From DATBAX01 sp963762965 (lineage in GTDB: Bacteria; Acidobacteriota; Terriglobia; Terriglobales; Acidobacteriaceae), in assembly GCA_963762965.1 (NCBI GenBank), contig CAVXME010000001.1, positions 186,001 through 250,000 of the forward strand: a DNA stretch of 64,000 nt, written 5' to 3'. The notes under the pieces were generated by a model that saw only the letters and a program-made list of their open reading frames with translations, was not told the origin of the DNA and made no database searches. Of the stretch, positions 53,761 to 63,046 are shown in pieces. The position numbers and the translations under genes are program-made. Position 1 is the first letter of the stretch. The number at the start of each line of letters is the position of its first letter.

Positions 53761-53820
53761 ATTGGTCGCGCACCACAAACAGGAGATTCCGAAATTGATC
53801 AAGAACAACGAGACGTGTGG

Positions 53821-55029
53821 ATGAAGATCAAGGACGCCAAGGTTTTCATCTGCTCTCCGGGAAGAAATTTCGTAACCCTCAAGATCCACACCGACGAAGG
53901 TATCTATGGCCTCGGGGATTGCACTCTGAACGGGCGCGAGCTGGCCGTGGCCAGTTATCTCACCGATCATGTGCTCCCTTGCATTCTGGGCCGCGATCCA
54001 TTTCAGACGGAAGACATCTGGCAATACCTCTATCGCGGAGCTTATTGGCGGAAGGGGCCGGTAACCATGAGCGCCATTGCCGCCGTCGACATGGCGCTGT
54101 GGGATATCAAGGGCAAGGCGCTCGATACTCCTCTTTATAACCTCATCGGCGGCAAGAGTCGCAACGGCGTAATGGTCTACGGACACGCCAATGGTCGCGA
54201 TATTCAAGAAACAACGGACGAAGTCGGCAAATACATTGACCAGGGATATCTGGCGGTGCGCGCCCAATCCGGCGTGCCGGGCCTGCCCAGTACCTACGGC
54301 GTCTCCAAAGACAAAATGGCCTACGAGCCGGCGGAGAAAGGCTTGCCGCCGGAGAATGTGTGGTCATCCGAAAAATACCTGAACCACGTTCCCAGATTGT
54401 TCGAGGCCCTGCGGGTAAAGTTTGGCGACGACATTCATTTGCTGCACGACTCGCACCATCGATTGACGCCGATTCAGGCTGCCCGTCTGGGGAAAGAGTT
54501 GGAGCCGTATCATCTTTTCTGGCTGGAAGACGCCGTAACGGCGGAGTTGCAAGAGGGTTTTCGCATCATACGTCAGCACACGACCACGCCGCTGGCCGCG
54601 GGAGAAATTTTCGACACGGTTTGGGATGCCAAGACTTTAATCAGCGAACAGTTGATTGACTACCTGCGCATGACGGTGGTCCGCAGCGGAGGCATTACGC
54701 CGCTGAAGAAAATTGCGCCCTTCGCCGATATGTATCATGTGCAAACCGGATGCCACGGCGCAACCGACCTTTCGCCGGTCACCATGGGCGCAGCCCTGCA
54801 CTTCGACATTTCCGTTAACAATTTTGGCATTCAGGAATACATGCGGCACACGAACGAAACCGATGAGGTTTTTCCACACGCCTACTCGTTCAAAGATGGA
54901 TATCTGTATCCCGGGGACAAGCCGGGACACGGCGTGGATTTCGATGAAAAACTGGCAGCCAGGTTTCCCTACGAGCGCGCGTACCTGCCGGTCAACCGCA
55001 AGCTCGATGGGACGATGTGGAACTGGTAG
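53821..55029 (+). CDS. manD: Mannonate dehydratase, ManD/RspA type (enolase superfamily)
   Basis: 402 aa enolase-superfamily enzyme that dehydrates D-mannonate to 2-keto-3-deoxygluconate. The N-terminal capping domain reads MKIKDAKVFICSPGRNFVTLKI and NGRELAVASYLTDHVLP; the barrel has the Lys/Tyr segment VMVYGHANG, RAQSGVPG, metal ligands in HLLHDSHHRLTP, FWLEDAV and AAGEIF, and the His in YHVQTGCHGATD. ATG 53821 is preferred over GTG 53815. It is cytoplasmic, whereas the genes on either side encode exported proteins. It links glucuronate or mannuronate breakdown to central metabolism. Confidence 0.9.
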   Translation: MKIKDAKVFICSPGRNFVTLKIHTDEGIYGLGDCTLNGRELAVASYLTDHVLPCILGRDPFQTEDIWQYLYRGAYWRKGPVTMSAIAAVDMALWDIKGKALDTPLYNLIGGKSRNGVMVYGHANGRDIQETTDEVGKYIDQGYLAVRAQSGVPGLPSTYGVSKDKMAYEPAEKGLPPENVWSSEKYLNHVPRLFEALRVKFGDDIHLLHDSHHRLTPIQAARLGKELEPYHLFWLEDAVTAELQEGFRIIRQHTTTPLAAGEIFDTVWDAKTLISEQLIDYLRMTVVRSGGITPLKKIAPFADMYHVQTGCHGATDLSPVTMGAALHFDISVNNFGIQEYMRHTNETDEVFPHAYSFKDGYLYPGDKPGHGVDFDEKLAARFPYERAYLPVNRKLDGTMWNW

Positions 55030-55063
55030 GCGGCTTACCGGCCAGCAAAGGGAGGGCAACCCG

Positions 55064-56308
55064 ATGTCAGAGAACACCAGACGGGTTTTCATCAAGCAGG
55101 CAGCTTTAGGGACAGCAGCATTTCTGGCGTATCCAACGGCCAAGGTGCTTGGCGCCAACGATCGCATCCGCGTGGGCATGATCGGCGTGGGCGGGCGTGG
55201 GCAGGCCCTGCTCGAGGAAATACAAAAGGTTCCGAACGTCCAGCTTGTGGCCATGGCCGATATCTACAGTCGGCGCCGGGAAGAGGCCCAGAAAATGTCG
55301 CCGGGAATACGGACCCTTGACGATCACCGCCGCCTCCTTGATATGAAGGACATTGACGGCGTCATCGTAGCCAGCCCACTGCACATTCACGCGCGTCATT
55401 TTCTCGACACCCTGGCCGCAGGCAAAGACCTCTATTCGGAAAAGACCATGACCTGGTCAATTCCCGAGGCTGACCGATGCCTGACGGCCGCGAAACAATC
55501 CGATCGGGTGGTGCAAATTGGATTGCAGCATGAGAGCTCCGGCGCACTGGCCGACGCGAAGAAATGGATTAACGACGGGATCGTCGGCAAGGTCACGCAA
55601 GTCGAGTCGTGGATGAGCCGCAATACTCCCCATGGCCAGGGCCAGTGGGTGCGTCCCGTGCCCTCGGACTGCACTGCGCAAACTGTCAACTGGAGCGCAT
55701 TCCTGAACGGCCGTCCCGACCAGCCGTTTGATCCCTACAAGTTCATCAACTGGCGCTTGTACTGGGAATTCTCCGGCGGGAACATCACCGAGAACATGGT
55801 CCACCAGATCGCTTGGATCATGAGCGCTCTCGATCTGCCACTCCCTGCTGCTGCCTATATGTCGGGGGGAGTATTCTCCGAGAAAGATGGACGCCAGGTG
55901 CCTGACACCATCATCGTGACATTCGACTTTCCCAATGACACGGTGGTCACGTGGCAATCCACTTTCAGCAACAGCCACTATGGACTGGGCGAGCGCATTC
56001 TGGGAAGCGAAGGCACCATCGAACACAGCGAGGGCGTAACCGACATGGTGAAAGGGGAATCCGGGGAGGTCACTCGCTACTATCCGGAAAAAACCAATCG
56101 TCCGGACGGGGCCGCATTGGTCGGAAAAACTCCGGACCAGGACCACATGGCCAATTGGATTGACTGTATCCGCACTCGCAAGACCCCGAATGCGCCGGTG
56201 GAGATCGGCTATCGCTCTGCCGTAGCAGCCCACATGGCGAACCTGTCCTACAGGCAAAAGCAGCGCGTCACGTTCGAAGCCGCGAAATCGGCTCAGCCCG
56301 AGTTCTAG
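55064..56308 (+). CDS. Tat-exported Gfo/Idh/MocA oxidoreductase
   Basis: 414 aa. Tat signal (TRRVFIKQAALGTAAFLA), then a Rossmann NAD(P)-binding domain (RVGMIGVGGRGQALLEEI, VQLVAMADIYSRR, GVIVASPLHIHARHF) with the family EKP-like motif changed to SEKTMTW, where Thr replaces the usual Pro. The C-terminal alpha/beta sheet domain includes WRLYWEFSGGNITENMVHQIAW with a catalytic His. Acidobacteria carry many such exported glucose-fructose-oxidoreductase-like enzymes. The GGGAGGG box is eight bases upstream of ATG 55064. It follows manD by 34 bases. Confidence 0.85.
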   Translation: MSENTRRVFIKQAALGTAAFLAYPTAKVLGANDRIRVGMIGVGGRGQALLEEIQKVPNVQLVAMADIYSRRREEAQKMSPGIRTLDDHRRLLDMKDIDGVIVASPLHIHARHFLDTLAAGKDLYSEKTMTWSIPEADRCLTAAKQSDRVVQIGLQHESSGALADAKKWINDGIVGKVTQVESWMSRNTPHGQGQWVRPVPSDCTAQTVNWSAFLNGRPDQPFDPYKFINWRLYWEFSGGNITENMVHQIAWIMSALDLPLPAAAYMSGGVFSEKDGRQVPDTIIVTFDFPNDTVVTWQSTFSNSHYGLGERILGSEGTIEHSEGVTDMVKGESGEVTRYYPEKTNRPDGAALVGKTPDQDHMANWIDCIRTRKTPNAPVEIGYRSAVAAHMANLSYRQKQRVTFEAAKSAQPEF

Positions 56309-56502
56309 CGAGTATTCGTGTAGCGCAGGTTCAAAGGAAATGTGCAAACAAATGCGTTCTCTGAACTAAAACGATTTATTAGACCATTTTTTACAAATAG
56401 GCTCACCGATCTGCGCTACAATTCTCCCACTCTCGCGCTTCGCGGGTTTGGCATCGGGCCGGTTCAAAGCCCGGCTTGCGGACAGGTTCCCAGGAGACCC
56501 TA

Positions 56503-57651
56503 ATGAATTTGTTTCGGGGTTTTTCAGTAAAGCTTGCGGCTTTTCTATTCGTCGCAGGCGCGTTGGCACTCGTCGCTCAATCCGCGCAGGCCCAGCAACT
56601 GACCAAGCGGGTGGTCGCGGACTACGATTTGTGGAGCAAATATGCTGATCCACCATACACCTACAGTGCAGCGCAGATCCCTTACGACAAGCTGACCCAC
56701 ATCATTCATGCCGGCGTTCCCTTTGGGGCGGATGGAACTCTTGCCGTCCCCGATGGGTTTATCGAACCCGATCTCATCACGAATGCCCACGCCGTAGGGG
56801 TGAAAGTCATGCTCTTAATCGGCGGGGACGTTCCTGCTCTCGAGAACAATCGCACCCTTCTGAACACCGTCGTCGCAAATGTGCAGACATTTGTTATCGA
56901 GAATGGATACGACGGCGTTGACCTCGACTGGGAGTATCCTCAAACTCCCGCCGATCGTCGCGTGATGGTTGAGTTGATGACGGCACTCCGCGTGGCCCTC
57001 CCCAGCCCAACTTACAGTCTTTCCGTCGATGCCGCTCCCTGGGGCGGATATGGATACGATCTCGACCACCTGAAGGCCGTAATCGACTTCTTCAATATTA
57101 TGATGTACGACTGTGCCGGCCCGTGGACGGATGACGCACAGCTGAATTCGCCGATCTTCTGGGATTGGCATGACCCTGAGCCCTGGGAGTGCAATCCGGG
57201 AGGCAGCGCCCAGACGGCCGCCGACATATTCCTGAAGCATGTGCCGCCGTCTCAGCTAAACATGGGCACACCCTTCTACGGCTACGTCTACCGTAAGGTG
57301 AGCCAGCTCTTCGGATCGTGTCCGAACATCGGACATACTCCCGACCAACAGTGCGACAGCCTGGTGGATGCCCAGGTTTATGGCAGTTTCATCAAGCAGC
57401 GCATCAACCAGAGGGGATGGCAAACCTACTACGATCCGGTCTCCTGGGTGCCGTACATGTTGAGGGCGGATGGGACTCCGGGCTTCATCACCTACGATGA
57501 TTCGTTCTCCACATTCTCTCGAGTGACGTATGCGGATTGGACCCGGGGATTGGGCGGCACCTTCATGTGGTCTCTGGACGCGGACTACGACGGCAAGTCG
57601 CAAGACCTGCTGGACGCCATGTACAAAGCCAGCCTTCCTCCCAGCAATTAA
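56503..57651 (+). CDS. Secreted GH18 family glycosidase (chitinase-like)
   Basis: 382 aa. A signal peptide (LAAFLFVAGALALVAQSAQAQ) is followed by a GH18 barrel with the active motif D137-G-V-D140-L-D142-W-E144, where E144 is the proton donor. Also present are LTHIIHAG, VMLLIGG (second conserved strand), FNIMMYDCAGPW, LNMGTPFYGY and GGTFMWSLDADYDG at the end. No chitin-binding module is seen. It should act outside the cell on chitin or peptidoglycan-like glycans. AGGAGA is five bases upstream of ATG 56503. Its own terminator follows at 57696. Confidence 0.9.
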   Translation: MNLFRGFSVKLAAFLFVAGALALVAQSAQAQQLTKRVVADYDLWSKYADPPYTYSAAQIPYDKLTHIIHAGVPFGADGTLAVPDGFIEPDLITNAHAVGVKVMLLIGGDVPALENNRTLLNTVVANVQTFVIENGYDGVDLDWEYPQTPADRRVMVELMTALRVALPSPTYSLSVDAAPWGGYGYDLDHLKAVIDFFNIMMYDCAGPWTDDAQLNSPIFWDWHDPEPWECNPGGSAQTAADIFLKHVPPSQLNMGTPFYGYVYRKVSQLFGSCPNIGHTPDQQCDSLVDAQVYGSFIKQRINQRGWQTYYDPVSWVPYMLRADGTPGFITYDDSFSTFSRVTYADWTRGLGGTFMWSLDADYDGKSQDLLDAMYKASLPPSN

Positions 57652-57695
57652 CTAAGAGAACATTGGTGAACCGAATCGTCGTTCCGAAAGAAAGC

Positions 57696-57724
57696 TCCTG
57701 GTCTGGTAAGGGCCAGGATTTTTT
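57696..57724 (+). terminator. Rho-independent terminator after the GH18 gene
   Basis: TCCTGG (57696-57701) pairs with CCAGGA (57713-57718), followed by TTTTTTC. Confidence 0.8.
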
Positions 57725-57785
57725 CTTTTGCCGACTCCAAGTGCTTTAATTCGTGTGCCTTTCTGGAATCGAGTCCGTTCGGGTG

Positions 57786-59231
57786 CTAGAGAGCCCCCGC
57801 GGGGGAGGACAGGCCAAGACTGACTTCGACTTTTTCGCGCAGAGGAGCAAGACGAGTTCGTTCAAGGTTGTCGCGATAGAAGAGGTTGTAGGTGTCGAAT
57901 GGGATTAGGCGGCCATCGGGGTGGACGATGTGGACACAGGTTTTCTTCACCGAGCGCACGTCGAAAGAATGGGCGTCGATGAATTGCATGATGATGATGC
58001 GGAAGATGTTCTCGTAGCCAAGGCCGTCGGGAACCAGTACTTGAGGTAGACAACAAAGCAATTCATGAAGGCTACCAGCTCCAGACTTCGGGGAATGATT
58101 GGTTGCAAATAGTTTAAATAGATTCTCTCGAACCACGGATTCCTGCTCATAGAGGATTGTATTCCCGCCGGCGCTGATCAGGACTTCGGGCGGGATCATT
58201 GAAGTAAGCGGCGTGACTCTACCGCCAAACTTCAGAGCGTAACCCATGGCCAGCGAATCCGGATGGCAAGGGACAGGAATGATGTCCTCAGGCTTGAATA
58301 CCTTTGTTTGTTCTAGAATCTTGCGGCGAACTTCAGTGAGCGTAAGCCGATCAGTGGCTGGATTAAATTCTTCGAGGCGTCCTGCGTCTTGAATTGGTTG
58401 GAACGTCACGCCGCGGATGCAGGGTTGCTGTAGTGCGTAGTCGATGATCGTGCCAATTTCGCCGTCGTTAAGGCCCTTCTTGAGGGTGACCACAAGGTTC
58501 GTAGAGATGTTGTAGCGATTGAGCCTTTCGATTGCGTCCTGGCGAACGCGGCGCAAATCGGCGCCACGTAATGCGATGAGTGGCGCGCGCTCGAACGAGT
58601 CGAATTGGAGATAGACCTCGAAGTCCTCGGCATAAACCGCTAGACGCTTCACAAACTCCTCATCTTGTGCGATGCGAATTCCGTTGGTGTTAACCATCAA
58701 GTGGCGAATCGGGCGGGCTTTAGCCAGATTGAGGACAGCAAAGAAGTCAGGATGCATAGTCGGCTCGCCACCGGAGATCTGCACGACAACGGGATGGCCT
58801 TCATTGCGGACAATGGCGTCCAGCATTTTTTCGATCAGCGGAAGATCGCGAAACTGTTGGCGTTCCGGACCGCTGGAAGCGTAGCACACTGGGCAGCGAA
58901 GATTGCAGTAGTCGCAAATTTCGACCAAAGTAAGACAAGAATGCTGCTCATGGTCGGTGCAAAGACCGCAGTCGTATGGACATCCCCACTTGACCGGAGT
59001 GTTGTACACGAGCGGCATCTCGGGCGGCTTGATGAAAACCTCCCGGCAAAGGCGATAGTAGTCGACATCATCGGCAATAAGGACGCGCTCGTGCCCATGC
59101 TGCGGGCAGCGCTTGAGGAGGTAAACTTTACTGTCCTCGAAAACAGTCTTCCCCTCGATCTTCTGATAGCAGGTGGAACAGATCGAAATGACGACATCGT
59201 AAAAGATATAAGGACGCTTTTTGTCGCCCAT
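57786..59231 (-). CDS. Radical-SAM protein of the tetraether lipid synthase (Tes, MJ0619-like) type
   Basis: 481 aa. It has an N-terminal zinc-like unit (C18, C21 in ICSTCYQK, then C42 in RCPQHGHE), an auxiliary cluster motif CPYDCGLC (C84, C88, C91) followed by TDHEQHSC, and the radical-SAM CxxxCxxC at C109, C113 and C116 (YCNLRCPVC). Later come QISGGEPTMHPDF and NTNGIRIA. The KWGCPYDCGLCxxH...CNLxCPxCYA order is that of archaeal Tes, which joins two lipid tails by C-C bond formation, and of its bacterial relatives. Acidobacteria make membrane-spanning tetraether-like lipids, so that role is likely. The last gene of a three-gene minus-strand unit. Confidence 0.78.
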   Translation of the reverse strand: MGDKKRPYIFYDVVISICSTCYQKIEGKTVFEDSKVYLLKRCPQHGHERVLIADDVDYYRLCREVFIKPPEMPLVYNTPVKWGCPYDCGLCTDHEQHSCLTLVEICDYCNLRCPVCYASSGPERQQFRDLPLIEKMLDAIVRNEGHPVVVQISGGEPTMHPDFFAVLNLAKARPIRHLMVNTNGIRIAQDEEFVKRLAVYAEDFEVYLQFDSFERAPLIALRGADLRRVRQDAIERLNRYNISTNLVVTLKKGLNDGEIGTIIDYALQQPCIRGVTFQPIQDAGRLEEFNPATDRLTLTEVRRKILEQTKVFKPEDIIPVPCHPDSLAMGYALKFGGRVTPLTSMIPPEVLISAGGNTILYEQESVVRENLFKLFATNHSPKSGAGSLHELLCCLPQVLVPDGLGYENIFRIIIMQFIDAHSFDVRSVKKTCVHIVHPDGRLIPFDTYNLFYRDNLERTRLAPLREKVEVSLGLSSPAGAL

Positions 59232-59281
59232 GCCTGCCTCTATGGAAGGTGCTCTTAGTTTTTACGAGGCCGATCCTCAAC

Positions 59282-59494
59282 TCATTCGGCGTTCCATCGA
59301 TGGAGCTTCTTAAGGGCGTAGACCCCGGCGATGATAACTGCAAGGTCGATTAACGCGATGATGACCGAGACTCCCTGATCGCTACGGCTTATGCCACCAC
59401 CCATGGCGCAGATGGAGAGGCCTATAAAAAGTAAACTCGACACAACGACAACAAGAGAAACGATCGCGATGCCGAGCCCTCGCAGAAAGTTCAC
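59282..59494 (-). CDS. Small two-helix membrane protein in the Tes/Lgt-like cluster
   Basis: 70 aa with two membrane helices (IAIVSLVVVVSSLLFIGLSIC and VSVIIALIDLAVIIAGVYAL) and a short polar end. It lies 24 bases after the Lgt-like gene and 50 bases before the Tes-like gene in the same direction. No family was recognised. It could help the lipid enzymes in the membrane. Confidence 0.6.
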   Translation of the reverse strand: MNFLRGLGIAIVSLVVVVSSLLFIGLSICAMGGGISRSDQGVSVIIALIDLAVIIAGVYALKKLHRWNAE

Positions 59495-59518
59495 CGTGCC
59501 CCCAGTCCGGAACTACCT

Positions 59519-60313
59519 TCAGAATGACCGTTGGAGTTTCTTTGACTGATGTGTGGTTGTCAACGGCTTCACCCATCGATAAATATCTCGAGCATAATAG
59601 AGCAAAACTAGAACACATGCCCACTGAATGGATCCCAGTCCTAACGCGAAATGAGGATAGGGCTTGATGGAATCGCAGAATACTCGAAAGCCCAGGTAGC
59701 TCACCATGAACAACTTAAATGCGTCTCCGGGTTGCCAGCGCGCCAGACGGGAACCAAGATTGGCGCTGCCGATACGAATCATGATGCGGTACAGAACCGG
59801 AACGAGTGCGAGCAGGTAGATGATCTCGTAAAGTTGTGTCGGATGGCGAAGAACGCCGTCGCCGAAATCAATGCCCCAGGGTAACGAAGTCGGTGTTCCG
59901 TAGGTGTTATCGCTGAGGCCGGTGAGGAAACATCCAATTCGTCCGATTGCAATCCCCAAGGCCAGCGGGACTGCGAACAAGTCCCCCGTAGATCGATGTT
60001 GACCAATTTGTTGCTTGATGAACTCGACTGCCATTAAGCCTCCGATAAGCGCACCAACAATGGTTTTACCGCCCAGGAGAAATCTTGGATCATGAAGGTG
60101 TTGCAAGGCGAGTGTTGGATCCTCCATCCAGTAGAGGAGCTTGGATCCGAGCGCCGCACCAGCAGTGGCGCACGCGACCACGGTCCAGCGTAGCGGGACG
60201 GAGATAGGATCGCCGCAGCGGCGGCGCAAGTAGAAGTAGACCCAAAAAGCAATGAAGTACGCGAGCGTTTCAAAGAGCGGATGCGGATGAATCCGCCTGC
60301 CCCAGAGGATCAA
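59519..60313 (-). CDS. Divergent Lgt paralogue (prolipoprotein diacylglyceryl transferase-like)
   Basis: About 264 aa with seven membrane segments. It keeps the Lgt frame: HPHPLFETLAYFIAFWVYFYLRRR, LLGGKTIVGALIGGLMAVE, the signature GIAIGRIGCFLTGLSDNTYG and RHPTQLYEIIYL. The C-terminal LExxRxD of true Lgt is replaced by FRVFCDSIKP. The canonical lgt is at 14684, so this copy probably moves or modifies another glycerolipid. The start is uncertain: TTG 60313 has no ribosome-binding box, and the frame is open a further 15 codons upstream without a standard start. Its neighbour is the Tes-like gene. Confidence 0.8.
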   Translation of the reverse strand: MILWGRRIHPHPLFETLAYFIAFWVYFYLRRRCGDPISVPLRWTVVACATAGAALGSKLLYWMEDPTLALQHLHDPRFLLGGKTIVGALIGGLMAVEFIKQQIGQHRSTGDLFAVPLALGIAIGRIGCFLTGLSDNTYGTPTSLPWGIDFGDGVLRHPTQLYEIIYLLALVPVLYRIMIRIGSANLGSRLARWQPGDAFKLFMVSYLGFRVFCDSIKPYPHFALGLGSIQWACVLVLLYYARDIYRWVKPLTTTHQSKKLQRSF

Positions 60314-60360
60314 GTAGTAGGGGAAGAGGATCGCGGGATTGGATATGGAAAGAATGAGGC

Positions 60361-60366
60361 ATTATA
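60361..60366 (-). promoter_or_regulatory. -10 box (TATAAT) for the Lgt-like/Tes-like operon
   Basis: A perfect TATAAT on the minus strand, 48 bases upstream of TTG 60313. No -35 of good quality is seen. The rest of the 283-base gap (60314-60596) shows no convincing gene. Confidence 0.45.
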
Positions 60367-60596
60367 GAGAAAACTCCACCCCATTCTTAACAAGAAACAA
60401 TTCTTTAACGACGTTCTACCACGGTGTCCCGCCCAGATGGAATCACAAAGGTAGGACCGCTTTGAGTTTTCCATCCGACCCCGATTTCTGCACCACAATC
60501 GTTGCAAGTTGCCGAAGAAGATTCCTTCTGGCACGAGTTTCCTATTGCCAACGCAAACCCACTTCCCGATAATATTGGTAAGATAGTTACACTCAC

Positions 60597-61487
60597 GTGT
60601 ATCGATATAGTCGAATAGATTTACTTCGTATTCTTCGGCTCACGGCGCGTCAATTGGCAGCCTGGGAAAAGGCTGAACTTGTGGCCGCCGCGGAGAGCTA
60701 TTCTTTTTTTGATCTCCTGCAAATCAAGAAAGTACGCGATCTGTGCGCCCGCAAGGTGCGCCCAGCGGTCATCCGGCAATCGCTCGATGCCATGCAAAAG
60801 CAGGTGGCCGGCATGGAGAATCCCTTGCTCGAAGCCGGCTCCTTCAGTACCGGACGCCGCATCGCCTTCCGGCACGAAGGCAAGGTGGTCGAGCCCATTG
60901 CCGGCCAGTTCATGTTCGATTTCGCTCCCGGAGAGAAGCTGGTGACCAGCACTCCAATTTCACTTCCTCGTCCCGAACCTGAATCCGGCGATGTCAGCGA
61001 ACTGTTCGCCCGCGGCATCGCTCAGGAAGAAGATCCCGGCAGCCAGATCCAGGCAATTGCTACCTATGAACGCGTACTCGAATTGGATCCCGATCACGCC
61101 GCGGCGCACATCAACCTGGGGACTCTTTATTACAACCGGCAGGACTACGGCGGCGCGGAAGAGCACTATCGCCACGCCATTGAAATTGATCCACGCTATG
61201 CTTTGGCCTATTTCGATCTGGGCAACGTTCTCGACGAAACCGGTCGCGTGACCGAAGCCATCCAGACCTACCATACGGCACTGCAACTCGCGCCCACCTA
61301 TGCCGACGCCCATTACAACCTGGCCCTCGCTTACGAGAAGATCAAAGAACCCCGTAAAGCTCTCCGCCACTGGCGCGCCTACGTGAAGCTGGACACGACC
61401 GGCCCCTGGGCCGTCCACGCTCGCAATCAGATCCAACGCATCCTGCAAACCGACGGGCTGAGGCTGGTTCAGGGCGGGAAGCAGTAG
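60597..61487 (+). CDS. MerR-like/TPR regulatory protein
   Basis: 296 aa. The N-terminal 75 residues look like a MerR-type winged helix (YSRIDLLRILRLTARQLAAWEKAELV ... SFFDLLQIKKVRDLCARKV). The C-terminal half has three to four TPR repeats (IQAIATYERVLELDPDHAAAHINLG; YGGAEEHYRHAIEIDPRYALAYFDLG; TEAIQTYHTALQLAPTYADAHYNLA). The GTG at 60597 begins the protein. A DNA-binding domain joined to TPRs suggests a regulator controlled by protein partners. The acyl-CoA dehydrogenase gene follows 83 bases later. Confidence 0.75.
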   Translation: MYRYSRIDLLRILRLTARQLAAWEKAELVAAAESYSFFDLLQIKKVRDLCARKVRPAVIRQSLDAMQKQVAGMENPLLEAGSFSTGRRIAFRHEGKVVEPIAGQFMFDFAPGEKLVTSTPISLPRPEPESGDVSELFARGIAQEEDPGSQIQAIATYERVLELDPDHAAAHINLGTLYYNRQDYGGAEEHYRHAIEIDPRYALAYFDLGNVLDETGRVTEAIQTYHTALQLAPTYADAHYNLALAYEKIKEPRKALRHWRAYVKLDTTGPWAVHARNQIQRILQTDGLRLVQGGKQ

Positions 61488-61570
61488 GCGTTACTTCCAA
61501 GCTTCCCCAACCTCGCATCATTCCCGGTGCTAAACTTCAGGGTTCGCACTTCCCTGCTGAAGGTGCTTTC

Positions 61571-62749
61571 ATGACCGAGATCACTCTGCAAGCTCTGTCG
61601 CCCAACCCGCTCACCAGCTTCACCGATGACGAAATCCTTTTTCGCGACAACATTCGCCAGTTCGCCGACGAAAAACTTCGCCCGTTGGTGAAAGAGATGG
61701 ACGAAAAGGGCGTCTTCGACAAAGACCTCATTGACCAATTCTTCCAACTGGGATTGATGGGCATCGAGATTCCAGAGCAGTACGGCGGTGGGGCCGGCAA
61801 GTTCTTTGAAGCCATTCTTGCGGTCGAGGAGATGTCGCGCGTGGATGCTTCTGCCGGCGTGATCGTGGATGTGCAAAACACTCTGGTCATCAATGCTCTG
61901 GTGCGCTGGGCTTCCGACGAGCAAAAGAAACGTTATCTCCCACGCATGGCCACCAATACCTGCGGCGCCTACGCCTTAAGCGAAGCCGGATCGGGCTCCG
62001 ACGCTTTCGCATTGCAGACCAAAGCCACGCTGAAGGGCAGCGACTACGTCCTCAACGGCCGCAAGCTGTGGATCACCAATGCCAAGGAAGCCGGTCTCTT
62101 CATCCTGTTCGCCACCGTCGACCCGGCGGCGGGATATAAAGGCATCACCGCCTTCCTGATTGAGAAAGATTTTCCCGGGTTCACCGTCGGCAAGAAAGAA
62201 GACAAGCTCGGAATCCGCGCGTCGTCCACCTGCGAACTGATCCTCGAAGATTGCCGCGTCCCCAAAGAAAATGTTCTGGGCGAGAACGGCAAAGGCTACA
62301 AAATCGCCATTGAGACTTTAAACGAAGGCCGCATCGGAATCGGCGCACAGATGGCTGGAGTCGCCCGTGGCGCATGGGAGTATGCCGCAAAATACGCTCA
62401 GGAGCGCAAACAATTCGGCAAAGCTCTGACGGAATTTCAGGGCATCCAGTTCCAGATCGCGCAAATGGCCACCGAGATCGAAGCCGCCCGCCTGATGGTC
62501 TATAACGCCGCCCGCATGAAAGACGCCGGCGTACCTTTTGTAAAAGAGGCCGCTATGACCAAGCTGTTCTGCTCCCAGGTGGCGGAACGCGTGACCTCGC
62601 TCGCCATCGAAATCTACGGCGGTTACGGATTTACCAAAGATTATCCCGTCGAGAAATATTGGCGCGACGCCAAGATCGGCAAAATCTACGAGGGCACATC
62701 CAACATGCAATTGGCCACCATCGCCAAGCTGGTGCTGGGCGGCCGGTAA
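61571..62749 (+). CDS. Acyl-CoA dehydrogenase (short/medium-chain type)
   Basis: 392 aa flavoprotein that oxidises acyl-CoA to enoyl-CoA. It shows GLMGIEIPEQYGGGAGKFFEA, the FAD segment YALSEAGSGSDAFALQTKA, LWITNAKEAGLFILFATVD, GIRASSTCELILEDCRVP, ERKQFGKALTEFQ and the catalytic-Glu end IYGGYGFTKDYPVEKYWRDAKIGKIYEGTS. The Glu in IYEGT is the catalytic base position of butyryl/short-chain enzymes. The first 12 residues are extra. The ETF partner genes are not in the window. Confidence 0.93.
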   Translation: MTEITLQALSPNPLTSFTDDEILFRDNIRQFADEKLRPLVKEMDEKGVFDKDLIDQFFQLGLMGIEIPEQYGGGAGKFFEAILAVEEMSRVDASAGVIVDVQNTLVINALVRWASDEQKKRYLPRMATNTCGAYALSEAGSGSDAFALQTKATLKGSDYVLNGRKLWITNAKEAGLFILFATVDPAAGYKGITAFLIEKDFPGFTVGKKEDKLGIRASSTCELILEDCRVPKENVLGENGKGYKIAIETLNEGRIGIGAQMAGVARGAWEYAAKYAQERKQFGKALTEFQGIQFQIAQMATEIEAARLMVYNAARMKDAGVPFVKEAAMTKLFCSQVAERVTSLAIEIYGGYGFTKDYPVEKYWRDAKIGKIYEGTSNMQLATIAKLVLGGR

Positions 62750-62761
62750 GACAACGCCTAT

Positions 62762-62806
62762 GTCATCCTGAACGAAGCGCCTTTTGCGCAGCGAAGGACC
62801 TCTGCA
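62762..62806 (+). repeat. Dispersed repeat copy after the acyl-CoA dehydrogenase
   Basis: GTCATCCTGAACGAAGCG ... GCAGCGAAGGACCTCTGC is the same short form as at 15529-15575. The rest of the gap to 63046 shows no gene. Confidence 0.7.
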
Positions 62807-63046
62807 TTTGCAGTCGCGCCACCCCCGAAACCCTTGCCGGTAGCCGCTTTCCGCGAGCAAGTCACCCCAGTAACATCAGGGCAGTTACCAATAATGTGCA
62901 GCAAGTTGCACTAGCAGCTTCTGTCGGTCACCCACAAATCCAATCTAAGCTTTGTATTTGCAATAACTTAATAAGATCTCAATCGCTGGCGTTCAAACTG
63001 CATTTCCCGCTATGCCCGCTGCTCTGGGCCTGGATCGGGGTGCCAC

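Noticed and set aside
54713..55063. Upstream extension of the Gfo/Idh/MocA frame through manD
   Set aside because: That part is out of frame within manD; a Tat signal and a GGGAGGG box fix the start at ATG 55064.
60405..60596. A 63-codon minus-strand frame with a CxxC motif (SATCNDCGAEIG) between the Lgt-like and MerR/TPR genes
   Set aside because: Codon choice is unlike the neighbours, it overlaps the start region of the rightward gene and no ribosome-binding box precedes it; not convincing as a gene.
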